From Spirosoma sp. (GTDB lineage: Bacteria > Bacteroidota > Bacteroidia > Cytophagales > Spirosomataceae): DNA of 8,299 nucleotides. The position numbers and the translations under genes were made by a program. Location of the stretch: NCBI GenBank assembly GCA_025351545.1, contig JANXVQ010000605.1, positions 1 through 8,299 of the forward strand, written 5' to 3'. This document shows, in pieces, positions 1 to 6,392 of the stretch. Positions within the stretch are counted from its first letter, which is position 1. Every line of letters begins with the position of its first letter. The notes below the pieces were generated by a model that was given only the letters and a program-made list of their open reading frames with translations, was not told the origin of the DNA and searched no databases.

Positions 1-352
1 GTTTCGCCGGTCGGATCGGTTCGGCGACCCCGTTCCACCTCTGATTCAAATTAGCTGTCAAGTCGTAACGGCTATCGAACTACCCTCTTCTGTAAAACCT
101 ACCCGTGCTTCCAGAAATTACTTTTGTATTAACATATCGGACAATGGAATTGGTTTCGAGCAAAAATATGTTGACCGGATATTTCAGGTATTCCAGCGAC
201 TGCATAATAAGAGTGAATTTGCCGGAACGGGCATTGGTCTGGCCATCTGCGAGAAGGTAGCGGCCAATCATGGTGGAGCAATTACGGCCAACAGTCAGCA
301 TGGCCAGGGGGCTACGTTCCAATTATATTTACCCGCCCCTGACAACATTTAA
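1..352 (+). CDS. Sensor histidine kinase, C-terminal ATPase domain (5' end outside window)
   Basis: This is the last ~116 residues of a two-component sensor kinase, read from base 2 to the TAA at 350-352. The HATPase_c core is visible. The fragment opens with a stretch (FRRSDR) that in this family follows the N box. The G1 box DNGIGFE lies near fragment residues 47-53, an F-box-like IFQVFQRLH follows, then the G2 box GTGIGLAI. The end, HGG...GATFQLYLP, is the usual closing strand. These boxes bind ATP, which is used to phosphorylate a histidine in the dimerisation domain, missing here because it lies upstream of the window. The 'FQRLHNKSEFAGTGIGLAI' wording resembles PAS/GAF or phytochrome-like soluble kinases, but the sensor domain cannot be judged. 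No response regulator follows within the window. The domain call is secure; the signal sensed is unknown. Confidence 0.93.
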   Translation, partial: FRRSDRFGDPVPPLIQISCQVVTAIELPSSVKPTRASRNYFCINISDNGIGFEQKYVDRIFQVFQRLHNKSEFAGTGIGLAICEKVAANHGGAITANSQHGQGATFQLYLPAPDNI

Positions 353-913
353 TTTACGTGTCAGGCAACCTATACCCTGTAATTTGTCGAACGATCCGGG
401 ATAGGGGGTATTCCAACTATAGCGGTGCAATACCATCTTTATTTCGTTTACAAACGCTAGCCACAATGTTTCTGGCAAACACAATAATTAATTGCTGCCT
501 GGACCAGCAGGACAGGTCAGTTTCAAACAAACGATGGCCACCTAAACCATAATTAGCATTAACAACAAATTGTATTTTAATGATAATTAATAATTAAGTT
601 TGTAAGATTTTCTTTATACTAGTAACAAATCTGGAAATTATTTTTCAGAATGAGTCCGTTATTTTTTAACTATTCATAATAATAGTGAATATTGAATTAA
701 TGATATTTTCAGTGAAATACTGAAATTTAAAATTTAAATTATGGTGTCATGGGAGTTTATTCTTCTTTCATGAGTCTAATCTTTGCCTGAATAGACAAGA
801 CGGGTAGTCTCTCATAAGTATCAAACAGATTTATATTTTTACTATAAGTTACAATATCTTATTAAGTATAATCCAATAGTTAGTACGTATATATCTCCGA
901 ATTGTAGTAAGTT
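353..913. other. AT-rich intergenic stretch with no convincing gene
   Basis: About 560 bases between the kinase stop and the next small gene. The first ~200 bases are of moderate GC and hold one short open frame with a GTG start, whose translation has no recognisable character. From about 550 the DNA becomes very AT-rich, with AT-palindromic runs near 721-740 and a small hairpin (TTTCAG at 707-712 with CTGAAA at 720-725). No tRNA, riboswitch or clear promoter was recognised. It may include the promoter of the gene at 914, but no good match to the Bacteroidota consensus (TTTG, then TAnnTTTG) was found. Confidence 0.5.
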
Positions 914-1156
914 ATGCTATATATTGCTGTTTTTACATTATTTTCAATTCCTGTAGCTAAAGGATATGCCTCTCTCATTGAGGCAATCAATTGTCTTGAT
1001 CAAGCTTATAATGATTCAGATTCATTACCATTAGGAATCTACGATGCTAATATGGTTGTGGTAGTTTCATCCCAGCACGAGAATCCCCTGCTCGCCTATA
1101 TGAATGAAGATTTGATCATACGCATTGCTCAATCGTATATAGAACGAATTGCATAA
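914..1156 (+). CDS. Small protein of unknown function (80 aa)
   Basis: An ATG-started frame of 80 codons with an in-frame TAA (908-910) just upstream, so the start cannot lie much earlier. I do not recognise the family. The N-terminus (LYIAVFTLFSIPVA) is hydrophobic but short and is not followed by a clear signal-peptidase site. The middle is acidic (DQAYNDSDS), then comes a hydrophobic strand (MVVVVSS) and an amphipathic C-terminal helix (DLIIRIAQSYIERI). Its spacing of P..G...I-A-N and Y-N...I-R-A residues loosely resembles the 77-residue protein at 1960-2193, so the two might be distant relatives; that is inference. It converges on the winged-helix-like gene with a 26-base gap. Codon use is AT-rich like the surrounding DNA. 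It could still be a chance frame. Confidence 0.42.
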   Translation: MLYIAVFTLFSIPVAKGYASLIEAINCLDQAYNDSDSLPLGIYDANMVVVVSSQHENPLLAYMNEDLIIRIAQSYIERIA

Positions 1157-1174
1157 TCAACATACAATTGATTA
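1154..1174. terminator. Weak stem-loop between convergent small genes
   Basis: TAATCAA (1154-1160) can pair with TTGATTA (1168-1174) around a 7-base loop, starting in the stop codon of the plus-strand gene. The stem is short and AT-only apart from one G-C pair, and no clean T tract follows, so a role as a shared bidirectional terminator is only a suggestion. Confidence 0.2.
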
Positions 1175-1182
1175 CCAGATAG

Positions 1183-1446
1183 TTACTCTACACTTCTTTT
1201 AATAATCAAATTCGGATTAGCACGTTCATAATCCTCAATGTAGCTTACTCCAATGTCCGTCAATTCATAACATGTAGTGTCGCTGGCGTTTTCATCGCTA
1301 GCTTTTATAAGACCAATATTGAGCATCCCCATAATATAATAATCAATCATCATGCGATCGAAGCTCGTCCATTTCTCAACCTGACTGTAGGTCGCGCATC
1401 TATAAGTAGCAGTAAGGATACTATACTGAGCAAATGTAATAACCAT
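1183..1446 (-). CDS. Small winged-helix-like protein (87 aa)
   Basis: An 87-residue frame from the ATG at 1446-1444 to a TAA at 1185-1183. Its layout fits a compact winged helix-turn-helix. There is a first helix (about residues 4-18), a short helix TYSQVEKW (19-26), and a longer helix DRMMIDYYIMGMLNIGLIKAS (30-50). A loop then leads to the strand CYELTDIG (59-66) and a C-terminal helix VSYIEDYERA. The pattern 'L..LGLI ... YELT..G..YI' is typical of the wing and closing helix of small wHTH proteins in mobile or accessory DNA. The family is not recognised, and DNA binding is inferred from the pattern only. The gene stands alone on the minus strand, converging on the gene at 914. Upstream DNA is extremely AT-rich, without a Shine-Dalgarno sequence. 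It may regulate something nearby, but no operator was identified. Confidence 0.55.
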   Translation of the reverse strand: MVITFAQYSILTATYRCATYSQVEKWTSFDRMMIDYYIMGMLNIGLIKASDENASDTTCYELTDIGVSYIEDYERANPNLIIKRSVE

Positions 1447-1769
1447 ATTTTTATTAAATATTTATAGTAATACTTTATCATAAACTACACTACAGTTATG
1501 CCATATAGGTTAACCTGTTATCGGCAAATAAATCCACTCATAAACTAACGAAAATAAGCTGGAAGCGTTGTTAACAGACACTCAATTTTTAGCCAGCGGC
1601 AACTATCTTTACAATAAATGAAAAATATCAAATAGTTAAGTAGAGATTTTATCAGTTAGAGCTCGTATCCAAACAGCATTATATAAATATAATTGAAAAC
1701 AGGCTTGCCCACTATCGACATTTAATCAACGATCTGGCAGTTGTGGAGTTAACTAAAACATATCGGTAT
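1447..1769. other. AT-rich intergenic stretch, nothing recognised
   Basis: Roughly 320 bases between the start of the winged-helix-like gene and the left target-site copy of the MITE. Both strands have frequent stops and no frame with protein character. I see no terminator, tRNA or clear promoter consensus. The promoter of the minus-strand gene ending at 1183 presumably lies in the first ~100 bases. Confidence 0.5.
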
Positions 1770-1779
1770 TTGTATCATA
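1770..1779. repeat. Target-site duplication, left copy
   Basis: TTGTATCATA, identical to bases 1955-1964 and directly abutting the left terminal inverted repeat of the element. A perfect 10-bp direct repeat exactly outside both inverted-repeat tips is the footprint expected of transposition. Confidence 0.85.
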
Positions 1780-1809
1780 CAGGGTTTTCTTATAAAAATG
1801 CCTTGTGTG

Positions 1810-1833
1810 AGGTCAGATTCTTAAATCTGACCT
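1810..1833. repeat. Hairpin a inside the MITE
   Basis: Perfect 10-bp inverted repeat: AGGTCAGATT (1810-1819) pairs with AATCTGACCT (1824-1833) around the loop CTTA. The same loop and inner stem (GTCAG.TTCTTAAAT.CTGAC) recur in the second element at 6393-6434. Confidence 0.85.
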
Positions 1834-1887
1834 GTGAGGTTTCTTCAAACCGAACAAAACGAGGTTTTGAGAAACCTCACAGGTCGG
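1827..1887. repeat. Hairpin b inside the MITE, overlapping a and c
   Basis: GACCTGTGAGGTTTCT (1829-1844) pairs perfectly with AGAAACCTCACAGGTC (1870-1885). The stem extends to 18 pairs at 1827 and 1887 with one G-T pair. The loop holds a small nested hairpin, CAAAAC-GAG-GTTTTG. Its outer pairs use bases also needed by hairpins a and c, so the three cannot all form fully at once. Confidence 0.8.
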
Positions 1888-1904
1888 TTTGAAGAAACCG
1901 ACCT
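1881..1904. repeat. Hairpin c inside the MITE
   Basis: Perfect 10-bp inverted repeat: AGGTCGGTTT (1881-1890) pairs with AAACCGACCT (1895-1904) around the loop GAAG. Confidence 0.85.
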
Positions 1905-1954
1905 CGCAAGAATAGTCTGATTATCAACGTGTCAGTTTTTATAAGAAAGCCCTG

Positions 1955-1964
1955 TTGTATCATA
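1955..1964. repeat. Target-site duplication, right copy
   Basis: TTGTATCATA, the exact partner of 1770-1779. It contains the stop codon (TGA on the minus strand, 1962-1960) of the neighbouring small gene, so the duplication leaves that gene's reading frame intact. Confidence 0.85.
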
Positions 1965-2193
1965 TTACTTCTTCAACGGCCAGCCGCACTATTTGTCCTT
2001 CCCGGTTCCAATATAATCCAGCGGCACCATTTTCGCCCATTAACGCTACAACAAAGCCATTCTCATCGGCATACTGGTTCATGGCATCTATCATAATCAA
2101 CCCATACTCATAGGGTACCGCAACACGCTTAACAGCGCCATAGGCAATACCAGTCCATACAGTTAATGTTACATGTGTTTTCATAGCAATCAT
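1960..2193 (-). CDS. Small protein of unknown function (77 aa)
   Basis: A 77-residue frame from the ATG at 2193-2191 to a TGA at 1962-1960. An internal ATG three codons later (2184, MKTHVTLTVW) is an equally good start, since no ribosome binding site decides between them. The protein looks like a small alpha/beta domain: beta strands (HVTLTVW, KRVAVPY), a helix (YGLIMIDAMNQYADENG), then FVVALMGENG and GLYWNREGQIVRLAVEEVI. Amino-acid composition and spacing look like a real folded protein. I do not recognise the family. It may be distantly related to the 80-residue protein at 914-1156 (shared P..G....I-A-N, VV and Y-N...I-R-A pattern). A MITE inserted exactly at its 3' end, without changing the protein. 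No partner gene is adjacent on the same strand. Confidence 0.6.
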   Translation of the reverse strand: MIAMKTHVTLTVWTGIAYGAVKRVAVPYEYGLIMIDAMNQYADENGFVVALMGENGAAGLYWNREGQIVRLAVEEVI

Positions 2194-2440
2194 GTTTTAA
2201 ACGAATATCCATATAGTTCATCAGCCATACCAATAATCGATTTCTTTTGGTGGGAATACAAAGAAATATTGAGTAACGAATAGTTCTGTCAACGATCAGT
2301 TTGTCATCAACTTATATTGGTTATCTGACAATTTTTGCGGTTCATGCAAACGTATTCGCGACACGGCGGAGTGAAACGATAGTTTTAAGACAAATGGCGT
2401 TTTATAGTGCTGCCCAGCGACAAACTCATTATTTTCGGGC
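2194..2440. other. Divergent intergenic region upstream of the HNH gene
   Basis: About 250 bases between two divergently read genes, so it should hold promoters for both. A stem-loop is possible at 2240-2267 (ATTTCTTT with AAAGAAAT, 12-base loop), on the leader side of the minus-strand gene. No match to the Bacteroidota promoter consensus with correct spacing was found on either strand. A short plus-strand open frame here overlaps the HNH start in another frame and looks spurious. Confidence 0.4.
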
Positions 2441-3214
2441 ATGGCAACCTCTCCTAACTGGACCCGCGAAGAACTGGTTCTAGCTTTTAATCTTTACTTG
2501 AAACTACCTTTTGGCAAAATGCATAAAGGAAATGAGGAGGTAAAAAGATTAGCCTCTATTTTAGGCCGTCGCACTCCCGATTCAGTAGCGATGCGACTAG
2601 CTAATTTTGCTAGTGTTGACCCATATCACCAGCAACGAGGGATAAAGGGAATGAGCGGAGGCTATAATCAAGTTAAACCCATTTGGGACGAGTTTATTAA
2701 CCATCAAGAAGAACTGGTTTTTGACAGTGAGCGGATTCTGGCTGAATATCAACATAAAACAATTGAAGAAATCTATCCCGAAATTGAGTTTGACCTTAAA
2801 GATTTGAAAGGTGAGACGAAAATTCGGGCGGTAAAAGTGCGGGTAAATCAAAACGTTTTCCGGCAAATGATTTTAAAAACCTACGAAAGTCAGTGTGCTA
2901 TTTCAGGTATAAATTTGCCAGAGTTGCTAGTTGCCGGGCATATAGTCCCTTGGTCCGAAAATGAGCATGAACGACTCAATCCCGAAAATGGCCTTTGCCT
3001 GTCTAATCTATATGACCGGGCTTATGAAAAAGGGTTGATTTGCGTAGATACAGACTACAAAATTCTGATCTCTAAGCGCCTGAAGGCTGAATCATCCAAA
3101 GATTTTTATGATGAGTTTTTTGGGAGATTTGAAAGCCGAACTATTCGAGTGCCGAAGACGTATCAACCAAAGAAAGAGTTTTTAGAGTATAGGTTGAACT
3201 GCTTTGAATCATGA
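2441..3214 (+). CDS. HNH endonuclease, HNH_2-like (257 aa)
   Basis: Predicted DNA-cleaving protein of the beta-beta-alpha-metal type. The N-terminal ~70 residues (WTREELVLAFNLYLKLPFG...LGRRTPDSVAMRLANFASVDP) match the helical domain that often precedes HNH in restriction-like endonucleases. The nuclease lies at about 140-205: CAISG (152-156), the general-base His in AGHIVPW (H167), NPENGLCLS with N183, and LYDRAYEKGLI. The third conserved position, commonly His in this family ('LHDRAF'), is Tyr191 here. Some relatives tolerate changes there, so activity is likely but not certain. There are no zinc-binding CxxC pairs. The ATG at 2441 gives a normal full-length protein ending in TGA. No methyltransferase, specificity subunit or helicase is adjacent, so it is an orphan. 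It could be a solitary restriction enzyme (possibly modification-dependent) or a relic of mobile DNA. Confidence 0.88.
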   Translation: MATSPNWTREELVLAFNLYLKLPFGKMHKGNEEVKRLASILGRRTPDSVAMRLANFASVDPYHQQRGIKGMSGGYNQVKPIWDEFINHQEELVFDSERILAEYQHKTIEEIYPEIEFDLKDLKGETKIRAVKVRVNQNVFRQMILKTYESQCAISGINLPELLVAGHIVPWSENEHERLNPENGLCLSNLYDRAYEKGLICVDTDYKILISKRLKAESSKDFYDEFFGRFESRTIRVPKTYQPKKEFLEYRLNCFES

Positions 3215-3382
3215 ACGTTTAATCACCGTTTCCTATTTTATGTGACTTTTCAAAACTCATATTTCCCCACCAACTGAACTATTTCAAGAACTTCACTAAC
3301 GGGCAAGAATATAACTCTCTGGCTTGTTGCTATTTACACCGTTTGGTCATTTGTTTAATGCCAGTTATCTAGCCAGGCGGAC

Positions 3383-3412
3383 TTGCAGAAGCGGGTAGAA
3401 CGGTTAATTTTG
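3383..3412 (+). promoter_or_regulatory. Candidate Bacteroidota-type promoter for nrdB
   Basis: TAATTTTG at 3405-3412 matches the -7 consensus TAnnTTTG exactly. CTTG ending at 3385 is a near match to the -33 TTTG, with a 19-base spacer. This would place the transcript start near 3420, about 75 bases before the nrdB ATG. It is a consensus match only; such matches also occur by chance in AT-rich DNA. No NrdR-box pair was recognised in this region. Confidence 0.33.
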
Positions 3413-3493
3413 TTAATCCGAATCCAGCACATAATTATCTCGCAGCCCAGTCAGACAGATGGGCTTTACGCATAAAACCGCACACCTGACAAT

Positions 3494-4543
3494 ATGGTAC
3501 AGAATGATGTTATCGAACCAATCTTAGAAGAAGACAAAGGCCGCTTTGTGCTGTTTCCAATCAAACACTGGGACATTTGGGAGTACTACAAAACTCACGA
3601 AGCATCGTTCTGGACAGCCGAAGAAATTGACCTCGGTCAGGATATGCGGGATTGGAACAGCCTCAACGATGGCGAACGGCACTTTATCTCGCACGTGCTG
3701 GCATTCTTTGCCGCATCGGACGGAATTGTAAATGAGAACCTTGCCGTCAATTTTCTGTCGGAAGTACAATACGCGGAGGCCAAATGTTTTTATGGCTTTC
3801 AGATCATGATGGAGAATATCCACTCAGAAACCTATTCGCTGCTGATTGATACCTATATCAAAGATCCTACGGAAAAAGATCGGCTGCTGAATGCCATTGA
3901 CACAATTCCGTGTGTTCAGAGAAAAGCTGAATGGGCGCTGCGATGGATTGACAATGGTACGTTTGCCGAGCGGCTTATTGCGTTTGCCGTTGTGGAGGGA
4001 ATTTTCTTTTCGGGTTCTTTCTGCTCTATTTACTGGCTCAAAAAACGAGGACTAATGCCAGGACTGACTTTCTCAAATGAGCTAATCTCCCGTGACGAAG
4101 GCCTACACCGCGACTTTGCCTGTATGCTCTATACCGACCATATTGTCAATAAAATGCCGGAGTCAGAGATTTATGACATTATCCGGAATGCGGTCGAAAT
4201 TGAGCAGGAGTTTGTGGCCGATGCACTGCCGGTATCGCTGATTGGCATGAACGCCGAGTTAATGAAGCAGTATATTGCCTTCGTGGCCGACCACTTACTA
4301 ACTACTCTCGGTTTGCGTAAACTTTATGATGTAACGAATCCATTCGATTTTATGGACATGATTTCGTTGCAGGGTAAAACCAACTTCTTTGAGAAGCGGG
4401 TTGGCGAATACCAGCGTGGCGAAGTAATGTCGAAGTTTAAGGCCATGAAAGCATCGGCCCTGGCCCCACAGGATTCCGAAAACCCAATGCCTTCTGTCAT
4501 GACGGAAGAACCGAAAGGGATGACATTCGACGCTGATTTTTAA
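3494..4543 (+). CDS. nrdB: Ribonucleoside-diphosphate reductase, class Ia beta subunit (349 aa)
   Basis: Small (R2) subunit of class Ia ribonucleotide reductase. It houses the diiron centre and stable tyrosyl radical and works with NrdA to reduce ribonucleoside diphosphates to deoxyribonucleotides in the cytoplasm. By spacing against eukaryotic R2, the metal ligands are all present: D76 ([12 protein letters not shown]), E107 and H110 (MENIHSETY), E168 ([11 protein letters not shown]), E202 and H205 (RDEGLHRDF). The radical tyrosine is Y114. The acidic/aromatic tail TFDADF is the R1-docking peptide and closely resembles the eukaryotic FTLDADF. Length and motifs are complete, so it is not a class Ib NrdF or a radical-less class Ic. 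The ATG at 3494 gives the usual N-terminus. No nrdA lies beside it in this window. A promoter-like sequence lies ~80 bases upstream and a strong terminator ~90 bases downstream, so it is probably transcribed alone. Confidence 0.97.
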   Translation: MVQNDVIEPILEEDKGRFVLFPIKHWDIWEYYKTHEASFWTAEEIDLGQDMRDWNSLNDGERHFISHVLAFFAASDGIVNENLAVNFLSEVQYAEAKCFYGFQIMMENIHSETYSLLIDTYIKDPTEKDRLLNAIDTIPCVQRKAEWALRWIDNGTFAERLIAFAVVEGIFFSGSFCSIYWLKKRGLMPGLTFSNELISRDEGLHRDFACMLYTDHIVNKMPESEIYDIIRNAVEIEQEFVADALPVSLIGMNAELMKQYIAFVADHLLTTLGLRKLYDVTNPFDFMDMISLQGKTNFFEKRVGEYQRGEVMSKFKAMKASALAPQDSENPMPSVMTEEPKGMTFDADF

Positions 4544-4630
4544 GGATATATTCTAAATTTCTCCAGACCAAAATCTGCTATGGTTGAACTGGAAATCGCC
4601 TGATTTTAAGTACAAATACTTCATTTATTA

Positions 4631-4661
4631 GAAAAGTCCCGGTTCTGAACCGGGACTTTTC
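4631..4661. terminator. Strong intrinsic terminator after nrdB
   Basis: GAAAAGTCCCGGTT (4631-4644) pairs perfectly with AACCGGGACTTTTC (4648-4661) around a 3-base loop. The stem is GC-rich in the centre, with an A tract before and a T tract (TTTT, then CTATTTTT) after. The symmetry lets it work on both strands, but only nrdB reads into it here. It separates nrdB from the methyltransferase starting at 4712. Confidence 0.9.
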
Positions 4662-4711
4662 TATTTTTGATTCATTGTCCGTCCAAATCGGATAGTATCC
4701 AATCCTCCCGA

Positions 4712-5386
4712 ATGAATAGACTAGATGTTATCCAGGCACTTATGCGCCAGAAAAACCTGAAGAATTATCTCGAAATCGGGGTCGAGAACGGGCATATTTT
4801 CTTTCGTATTAAAAGCACATTCAAGATTGCGGTTGACCCAAAGTTCATTTTCGATGCCAGCCGCCGGTTCGGGAAAGCAATTATCAACCCCTATAATCTT
4901 AACAATCAGTATTTCGAGAAAACCAGCGATGATTTTTTTGCACAGGATGCCCAACGAGTCTTCTCCGCAAAAAAGCTCCAATTAGCGCTTGTCGATGGCA
5001 TGCATGAATATCAATTTGCCCTCCGAGATGTCGAAAATGCACTTAACTATATGGATGACGACGGTGTCATTATTATGCACGACTGCAACCCCCAGACAGC
5101 CGGTGCCGCCGGACGCTTTGAAGACTGGGAAGTTGGCGAATGGAACGGCGATGTCTGGCGAACCATTATTCACCTACGCAGTCAACGCCCCGATCTAAAT
5201 GTATTTGTACTCGACGTTGACCAGGGATTAGGTATTGTTACGAAGAAAACACCAGAATCTACCGTTGCTTTCAAACCCGCTCAGATTGAGAATCTTACCT
5301 ACGATGAGTTGGTTCAGAACCGGGAGCAGTGGCTCAATTTAAAACCAGCAGACTATTTTTACGAGTATTTCGGGTTGAATCGGTAA
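4712..5386 (+). CDS. Class I SAM-dependent methyltransferase, Methyltransf_24-like (224 aa)
   Basis: Rossmann-fold methyltransferase. Motif I is YLEIGVENG (residues 19-27). The acidic end of strand 2 that usually holds the SAM ribose is AVDP (40-43). The core LALVDGMHEYQFALRDVENALNYM (91-114) followed by DDDGVIIMHDCNP (115-127) is typical of the Methyltransf_24 group often found in sugar, glycan and natural-product clusters. A WRTIIHLRSQRPDL segment and a C-terminal helix YDELVQNREQWL complete a normal length. The substrate is unknown. The ATG at 4712 is preferred: an in-frame TTG at 4667 would add 15 residues, but these lie partly in the terminator's T tract and precede the conserved region. 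The gene converges on the FkbM methyltransferase. A shared role in modifying surface glycans is inferred from the neighbouring glycosyltransferase, not shown. Confidence 0.88.
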   Translation: MNRLDVIQALMRQKNLKNYLEIGVENGHIFFRIKSTFKIAVDPKFIFDASRRFGKAIINPYNLNNQYFEKTSDDFFAQDAQRVFSAKKLQLALVDGMHEYQFALRDVENALNYMDDDGVIIMHDCNPQTAGAAGRFEDWEVGEWNGDVWRTIIHLRSQRPDLNVFVLDVDQGLGIVTKKTPESTVAFKPAQIENLTYDELVQNREQWLNLKPADYFYEYFGLNR

Positions 5387-5411
5387 CGAATTTCCTCACA
5401 ACGATAAGGTT

Positions 5412-5454
5412 AATCCCACCGCCGGAATTACTCGAATTTTCAGACGGTGGGATT
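5412..5454. terminator. Hairpin between convergent methyltransferase genes
   Basis: AATCCCACCG (5412-5421) pairs perfectly with CGGTGGGATT (5445-5454), with a 23-base interior that can partly pair. It lies just past the plus-strand methyltransferase and reaches into the last four codons of the minus-strand FkbM gene, so it could act as a shared bidirectional terminator. No strong T tract follows on either strand, so the function is tentative. Confidence 0.5.
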
Positions 5455-6276
5455 GGGTAATGCGTAAAAGTTGAAGTTTTTCCAACGATTCATATCCGAC
5501 GGCGTTAACTGGACAATCTCGGTATTTTCATCAAAATCACCGAAATAATAAAGCGTGTAATTGTGATCGGCCACAATCTGATATAACTCCATTCGCTCAT
5601 CCAGCGTGGCTTCGCTAAAGCACTCGGCAATAAGCGTTGGCTTGTACTGGTCTATGAGTGCAGAAATTGACCGCAATACGTCCTTATCATGCCCCTCAAC
5701 ATCTATTTTGATGAGTGATAATTTGGGCAGATATGCTTTGTAATATTCGTTCAGGTACTTGGTCAGATTAATGCCTCTAACCTTCTCAGACAGTTTAAAT
5801 TTCCCATGTTGGTTCGCTTCGCTGACGCTGGCCGATACGCCACCATTGCCGAATGAAGCCTCAGATGACGAGTAAAAAAACTCACCTTCCTCTTCCGTAA
5901 CAGCATAGGACAACGGCACTATGTTGGTAATGGACTTATTCAACTGGGCATTGGCATCCAGAATTTCGTACGTCATAGGGTTTGGCTCAAATCCCAGCGT
6001 TAACCCTTCTTTACCAACCGCTATACCCATTGGCACCGTTGTATCGCCAATGTTAGCGCCTACATCGATGCTGAAACTGCCGGGCGCAGCAAACCGTCGA
6101 TAGAAGTTAATTTCCGACTGCGTAATGGTTTTGGGGGGAATCAGCGGGTTTTTCCAATTGGCGAATTTAACCTCGCCCTCCTTAGCCAGTTGAAATGAAT
6201 TTACTTCATACGGATATTTGGCAGTAACGCGTCTTGCTTTCTTCCGGGCAAACGACTCTTTTAAGTAGTTGAACAT
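5440..6276 (-). CDS. FkbM-family SAM-dependent methyltransferase (278 aa)
   Basis: Methyltransferase of the FkbM (Methyltransf_21) family, whose members O-methylate sugars, glycolipids and polyketides. The SAM-binding motif I is IDVGANIGDTT (residues 70-80), followed by GFEPNP (95-100), whose Glu should hold the SAM ribose. The FkbM hallmark KIDVEGHDKDVLRS begins at residue 190. The basic N-terminus (FARKKARRVTAKYPYEV) and the ~60 residues before motif I are usual for the family. The ATG at 6276 gives a full-length protein; TGA is at 5442-5440. It follows a glycosyltransferase on the same strand but is separated by 216 bases containing a long hairpin, so cotranscription is doubtful. Substrate inferred, not shown: a surface polysaccharide or glycan made nearby. 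Confidence 0.93.
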   Translation of the reverse strand: MFNYLKESFARKKARRVTAKYPYEVNSFQLAKEGEVKFANWKNPLIPPKTITQSEINFYRRFAAPGSFSIDVGANIGDTTVPMGIAVGKEGLTLGFEPNPMTYEILDANAQLNKSITNIVPLSYAVTEEEGEFFYSSSEASFGNGGVSASVSEANQHGKFKLSEKVRGINLTKYLNEYYKAYLPKLSLIKIDVEGHDKDVLRSISALIDQYKPTLIAECFSEATLDERMELYQIVADHNYTLYYFGDFDENTEIVQLTPSDMNRWKNFNFYALPNPTV

Positions 6277-6392
6277 CTTGGATAAATTTGAACCTATGAA
6301 GCAACTTAGCGAACCGTAAAATTAGATAAAAAGAATGCTACAGCTGCGTGTTTTAGTGATAAAATGGTCTAAATTTCTATCTGTTTATCTAA

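Larger units (their letters stand above)
1780..1954. mobile_element. MITE-like non-autonomous element, 175 bp
   Basis: The tips form a 19-bp terminal inverted repeat with a single mismatch. The left tip, CAGGGTTTTCTTATAAAAA, is at 1780-1798; the right tip at 1936-1954 reads CAGGGCTTTCTTATAAAAA on the minus strand. Both tips are flanked by the perfect 10-bp direct repeat TTGTATCATA. There is no coding capacity, so any movement would need a transposase supplied elsewhere. The interior is almost wholly palindromic, with three hairpins: 1810-1833, 1827-1887 and 1881-1904. A 10-bp duplication is within the range known for IS4-group elements, but family assignment is open because no transposase is present. 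The near-perfect repeats and intact duplication suggest a fairly recent insertion. It sits just after the stop codon of the minus-strand gene at 1960-2193. Confidence 0.85.

Noticed and set aside
358..552. Short plus-strand open frame (64 codons, GTG start)
   Set aside because: Six bases after the kinase stop, no recognisable protein pattern, odd composition and no supporting signals.
914..1446. Toxin-antitoxin pair made of the 80-aa protein and the winged-helix-like protein
   Set aside because: The genes are convergent, not an operon, and neither matches a known toxin or antitoxin pattern.
1810..1904. CRISPR array or integron attC site
   Set aside because: The palindromes are different sequences, not direct repeats with spacers, and no cas or integrase gene is present; the outer inverted repeats and target duplication fit a MITE better.
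2301..2483. Short plus-strand open frame overlapping the HNH start
   Set aside because: Overlaps the well-supported HNH gene in another frame and has no family resemblance.
914..3214. A new defence system combining the small proteins and the HNH nuclease
   Set aside because: Strands differ, spacings are large with a MITE between, and no sensor, helicase, NTPase or methyltransferase is present; nothing in the sequence links them.
4667..4711. N-terminal extension of the methyltransferase from a TTG
   Set aside because: Starts in the T tract of the nrdB terminator; the ATG at 4712 sits at the expected distance from motif I.
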